This document shows positions 61,055-64,000 of a stretch of 64,000 bases of DNA, piece after piece. A program made the position numbers and the translations under genes. The DNA is from Hymenobacter roseosalivarius DSM 11622 (GTDB taxonomy: Bacteria; Bacteroidota; Bacteroidia; Cytophagales; Hymenobacteraceae), in NCBI RefSeq assembly GCF_900176135.1, contig NZ_FWWW01000066.1, positions 1-64,000 on the forward strand, read 5' to 3'. The notes beneath the pieces are model-generated. The model saw only the letters and a program-made list of their open reading frames with translations. It did not search any database and was not told the origin of the DNA. Position 1 is the first letter of the stretch, and every line of letters starts with the position of its first letter.

Positions 61055-61927
61055 GTGAATATTGCTTTAGTAACCTACCAGCCCGTGGGCAAATACACCG
61101 GCGCGGGCGTTGAGCAGGAAGATGCCCTGCTTACAAGTCATTTGCAGAGCCGCGGCCACCAGGTCACGGCTGAAATCTGGTCGGACCCATCCGTGGATTG
61201 GCGCAGCTACGAGGTGGTAATGCTGAAGTCACCCTGGGATTATTTCGACCGGATAGATGAGTTTTATGCCTGGCTCGATACTCTGGAGCGCTTGCAGGTG
61301 CGCGTGCTCAATCCGGTAGCCACGGTGCGCTGGAATTCGGATAAAAAGTACCTGCTGGATATGCAGGCGGCTGGCGTACGCATCGTGCCCACGCACTGGC
61401 TGCCCCGTGGCTCCCGCTTCCGGCCCGAAGCGTTGTTTGCGGAGCTGCAAACGGAGCAGCTGATTGTAAAGCCCGCTATCAGTGGCGGGGCCAAGAATAC
61501 CTTCTCGCTGCGGCCCGCCGATGCGGCAACCCACACGTTGGACTTAGACACGTTGCTGGCTGAGGAGGATTTTCTGGCCCAGCCTTTCCTGCCCCAGATC
61601 CAGACTGCCGGCGAATGGTCACTGATTTATCTGGGGGGCAAATTCAGCCACTGCGTGCTCAAAACGCCTAAGTCGGGCGACTTCCGGGTGCAGCATCACC
61701 TGGGCGGCGGTATTGAGCCCCGCCCGGCGCCCGCTCACCTACGCCACGCCGCCGACGATATCGTGGCCCGTTTTGCTCAGGGCTGCCTCTACGCCCGCGT
61801 GGATGGAGTGGAGGTAGAAGGCGACTTCATGCTCATGGAACTGGAGCTGATTGAGCCCTTCCTATATCTGACCTCCGACGAAAAAGCCCCCCAGCGCTAC
61901 GAAGAAGGCTTACGGGCGCTGGTATAA
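61055..61927 (+). CDS. ATP-grasp domain protein (RimK/glutathione synthetase-like)
   Basis: A 290-residue protein beginning with GTG at 61055 (NIALVTYQPVGKYTG). The N-terminal pre-ATP-grasp domain has WSDPSVDWRSYEVVMLKSPWDYF. The ATP-grasp part shows LNPVATVRWNSDKKYLLDM near 86-105, LIVKPAISGGAKNTF near 146-160, FLPQIQTAGEWSLIYLGG near 180-198 and FMLMELELIEPFLYL near 253-268 (Mg-binding Glu residues). Such enzymes join an acid to an amine using ATP. The substrate is unknown. It is convergent with the SDR gene and ends inside a short hairpin. Confidence 0.87.
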   Translation: MNIALVTYQPVGKYTGAGVEQEDALLTSHLQSRGHQVTAEIWSDPSVDWRSYEVVMLKSPWDYFDRIDEFYAWLDTLERLQVRVLNPVATVRWNSDKKYLLDMQAAGVRIVPTHWLPRGSRFRPEALFAELQTEQLIVKPAISGGAKNTFSLRPADAATHTLDLDTLLAEEDFLAQPFLPQIQTAGEWSLIYLGGKFSHCVLKTPKSGDFRVQHHLGGGIEPRPAPAHLRHAADDIVARFAQGCLYARVDGVEVEGDFMLMELELIEPFLYLTSDEKAPQRYEEGLRALV

Positions 61928-61949
61928 CGCCAAGCTGGAGCTTGGCGTT
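61926..61949. repeat. Perfect hairpin at the stop codon of the ATP-grasp gene
   Basis: 11-bp perfect arms AACGCCAAGCT (61926-61936) and AGCTTGGCGTT (61939-61949) with a 2-nt gap. It overlaps the TAA stop and lies between convergent genes. No T tract. Confidence 0.8.
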
Positions 61950-61983
61950 ACAACCAAACGACTCCTCAAGCTTTCACCTAGGG

Positions 61984-62781
61984 CTAGAAGCTGAATCCAT
62001 TTACCGCAAAGCCCCCGTCAACGCTTATACATTGGCCGGTGATGTAGCTGGCAGCGGGCAGACACAGAAACGCCACCGCGGCTCCAGTTTCCTCCGGCTC
62101 CCCGATGCGCTTCATGGGAGTACGGGCCAGCACCTGCTGCAAAAACTCCTCGTCGCTGAGCACCCCAGCCACCAGGGGCGTGCGGATATACCAAGGCGCA
62201 ATGGCGTTGACGCGAATGCCATCCGCGGCCCACTCCACGGCCAGGTTACGGGTGAGCTGGATAATGGCGGCTTTGGTCATGCCGTAGATGGAGCCCGTGC
62301 GCACATGCGTAAGCCCGGCCACCGACGACACGTTCACGATACTGGTCCGGCCAGCCGCCTGCAACAGCGGAAAAGCCCCCTGACACATCCCGAACACCGA
62401 TTCGAGGTTGGTGGCCATAATGTGCTGATACTCCTCGGCCGAGTACTCGGCGGTGCGCTTGCGGATATTGGTGCCCACGTTATTTACTAGAATATGCAGC
62501 CGCGGCCACCGCTGCCCAACCTCCGCCAGTAGTGCTGCCCGCCCGGCGGCCGTGCTTACATCGGCCGATATAGCGTGCGCGTCGAGGCTTCGGTCGCGCC
62601 ACAGGCTTACCTGATTGCTCAGATCATCCGCGTTGCGGGCTACGGCTACCACCGTAGCACCGAGGCTCAGCAGCTCTTCGGCGGCCGCCGCGCCAATGCC
62701 TTTGGAAGCGCCCGTAACCAGCGCAACTTGACCATCAAGACGCCAGCGGGTAGTGAAAGTAGAAGGATTTGAAGCCAACAT
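61984..62781 (-). CDS. SDR family oxidoreductase
   Basis: A 265-residue short-chain dehydrogenase, ATG at 62781 ([20 protein letters not shown]). The cofactor motif TGASKGIG is at 23-30, NNVGTN near 100-105, and the active-site residues Ser153, Tyr166 and Lys170 (YGMTK) are all present. The C-terminal [12 protein letters not shown] and [13 protein letters not shown] are typical of tropinone-reductase-like/3-oxoacyl reductase members. It uses NAD(P)(H); the presence of Ala-Arg-Asn (VARN) after strand 2 suggests NADPH. The substrate cannot be named. The longer frame to 62907 is not supported. Confidence 0.93.
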   Translation of the reverse strand: MLASNPSTFTTRWRLDGQVALVTGASKGIGAAAAEELLSLGATVVAVARNADDLSNQVSLWRDRSLDAHAISADVSTAAGRAALLAEVGQRWPRLHILVNNVGTNIRKRTAEYSAEEYQHIMATNLESVFGMCQGAFPLLQAAGRTSIVNVSSVAGLTHVRTGSIYGMTKAAIIQLTRNLAVEWAADGIRVNAIAPWYIRTPLVAGVLSDEEFLQQVLARTPMKRIGEPEETGAAVAFLCLPAASYITGQCISVDGGFAVNGFSF

Positions 62782-63052
62782 TTTAGTTATAGCAAGATTA
62801 TAGGAGGAAAGGCGAATAGGTGAGAAGTCACAAATGAGTAGTTTTTTAGGCTGAATGCGAGCAGAATCAGCCATCAAATGGCCAGAAAAAGGGCTTATAA
62901 GGCTCAAAAAGAACTTTTTGGTCTTTCTGTAGCCACGTCACTTTTAGGGGAATGCTAGGTAGTAAAAGAAAAGGCAAAATCGTAATTTGAGGCATAAGCC
63001 GGTTGCAGTCGGCTGCGTTCCATCCCTATTCCATCACCCAAACCCTTTTTCA

Positions 63053-64000
63053 ATGGTTAACAAGTACTCTGTTGCCGCTCTGCTGTTGCTGGGCGGTTTC
63101 TCTTCCGCTTACGCACAAAGTCAGGATCTGACCCGCGTGCAGCACAAAGAAGTAGGCGAAAAAGGCATGCCTACGCTCATTCAGTTTCGGCTGGAGGGCA
63201 AGACTTACCAGATGAGTGAAGCCCGTAAGGCGTTGGCAGAACAGCTCGACCTTACCGCCGACGACCAGTTGCAAAGCGCCCGGATAGAAGCTGATCCGTT
63301 GGGCTTCGTGCACGAAAAATTCGCGCAGTATTATAAGGGCGTCAAAGTAGAGCACGCCGAGTATACGGTGCATGCCCGCCAAGGCGTGGTGGAAAGCATG
63401 AGCGGCAACTTTGAGCGCGTGCAGAATGTGAAAACCGCACCTACGATAAACGAGCAGGCGGCCCTGCAACGGGCCCTGCGCTTCGTGGGGGGCAAAAAAT
63501 ACATGTGGGAGGATGCCGGCGAAGAGGCTACTTTAAAGGAGCAGGAGAATAACCCGCGCGCCAGCTACAAGCCCGAGGGCGAACTGGTTATCGTAGATAA
63601 TACCCAGGCTGAGCCCGGCAGCCCCGAGTTCGGGCAGCCTACGCTGGCCTGGAAGTTCAATATCTATTCGCAGCAGCCGGTAAGCCGGGCCTACATTTAT
63701 GTAGATGCCCAAACGGGCGACATTGTAGCAAAAGACGCCATTATTAAGCACGCGGCGGCTACGGGTACTTTTGCTACCCGGTATAGCGGTACCAAAACCA
63801 GCGCCACGGAGAGCATCAACGGCAGCTTCCGCCTGCGCGAGCTGACCCGCGGCTCCGGCATTGAAACCTACAACTGCAATAAAGGCAACAGCTACACAAC
63901 TGCCGTCGACTTTACTGATGCCGATAACAGCTGGACGGAATACGCCAACGCCAACTTCGACAACGCCGCTCTCGATGCCCACTACGGCGCGCAGAGCACC
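63053..64000 (+). CDS. M4-type (thermolysin-like) metallopeptidase, N-terminal part, cut by window edge
   Basis: An open frame of 316 codons runs from ATG at 63053 to the window end without a stop. A signal peptide ends near residue 21 (SAYA|QSQ). Next is an FTP/PepSY-type propeptide: LGFVHEKFAQYYKGVKVEHAEY near 82-103, then VSRAYIYVDAQTGDIVAK near 213-230. The last visible part (AATGTFATRYSG, DADNSWTEY, AALDAHYGA) matches the start of the thermolysin-type catalytic domain. The HExxH site would lie beyond the edge. A T9SS sorting domain at the far end is likely but not visible. Confidence 0.88.
   Translation, partial: MVNKYSVAALLLLGGFSSAYAQSQDLTRVQHKEVGEKGMPTLIQFRLEGKTYQMSEARKALAEQLDLTADDQLQSARIEADPLGFVHEKFAQYYKGVKVEHAEYTVHARQGVVESMSGNFERVQNVKTAPTINEQAALQRALRFVGGKKYMWEDAGEEATLKEQENNPRASYKPEGELVIVDNTQAEPGSPEFGQPTLAWKFNIYSQQPVSRAYIYVDAQTGDIVAKDAIIKHAAATGTFATRYSGTKTSATESINGSFRLRELTRGSGIETYNCNKGNSYTTAVDFTDADNSWTEYANANFDNAALDAHYGAQST

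Overview
The window reads as a chromosomal segment of a Bacteroidota bacterium of the Cytophagales type, most likely Hymenobacter or a close relative. This is inferred from the families present: a type IX secretion C-terminal domain, a BlaI/M56-TonB sensor pair, DUF1501/DUF1800 proteins, a MoxR-DUF58-BatA-DUF4175 cluster, WG-repeat and GLPGLI-like small secreted proteins. High GC (about 60% by eye), weak ribosome binding sites and frequent TTG starts fit as well. No tRNA, rRNA, CRISPR array, phage genes or transposase gene was seen.

Layout. 1-6.9 kb: a cut-off small secreted protein, a small membrane protein, a DUF1800/DUF1501 export pair, and an ECF sigma factor with a membrane HtrA-like protease carrying an anti-sigma-like N-terminus. 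6.9-15.5 kb: a six-gene leftward operon, DUF4159 - MoxR ATPase - DUF58 - BatA-like - DUF4175 - membrane protein with a GATase-like core. 15.7-17.1 kb: a beta-barrel protein and a secreted protein. 17.2-23.6 kb: a tandem duplication of a TldD/PmbA protease module, with Tat-type leaders on the TldD partners only. 23.7-26.5 kb: a McrBC-like type IV restriction pair split by a long inverted repeat. 26.9-32.8 kb: M1 aminopeptidase, small membrane protein, dipeptide epimerase, secreted lipase, separated by repeat-rich spacers. 33-36 kb: BlaI regulator, M56-TonB sensor protease and a lipoprotein. 36.2-38.5 kb: a deletion scar joining a decayed DHA2 drug-efflux gene to a sigma-54 activator. 38.5-47.9 kb: thioredoxin-fold protein, pullulanase, pentapeptide protein, patatin/BamA fusion, DUF486, phospholipase C-like protein, peptide deformylase and RuvX. 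48.3-56.7 kb: S41 protease, HEAT protein, transglutaminase, homogentisate dioxygenase, lipoprotein and HMG-CoA reductase. 56.8-57.8 kb: a low-GC patch with a frameshifted gene, a gene remnant and a MITE-like element. 57.8-64 kb: TonB-like protein, WG-repeat protein, M20 amidohydrolase, ATP-grasp protein, SDR, and the start of an M4-type metalloprotease.

The most striking signal is not a gene. A G-rich word, CTGGGGGGC followed by an A/T run (AAATT, AATTT, ATTTT or TTTTTT), occurs about 50 times, roughly once per 1.2 kb. It appears on both strands, sense and antisense to genes, in more than one reading frame and between genes. The same word in inverted pairs forms the arms of five strong intrinsic terminators. 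This resembles the behaviour of DNA uptake sequences in Neisseria and Haemophilus, but its role here is unknown. The window is also rich in long near-perfect palindromes placed at or a few bases after stop codons, and in several families of interspersed repeats.
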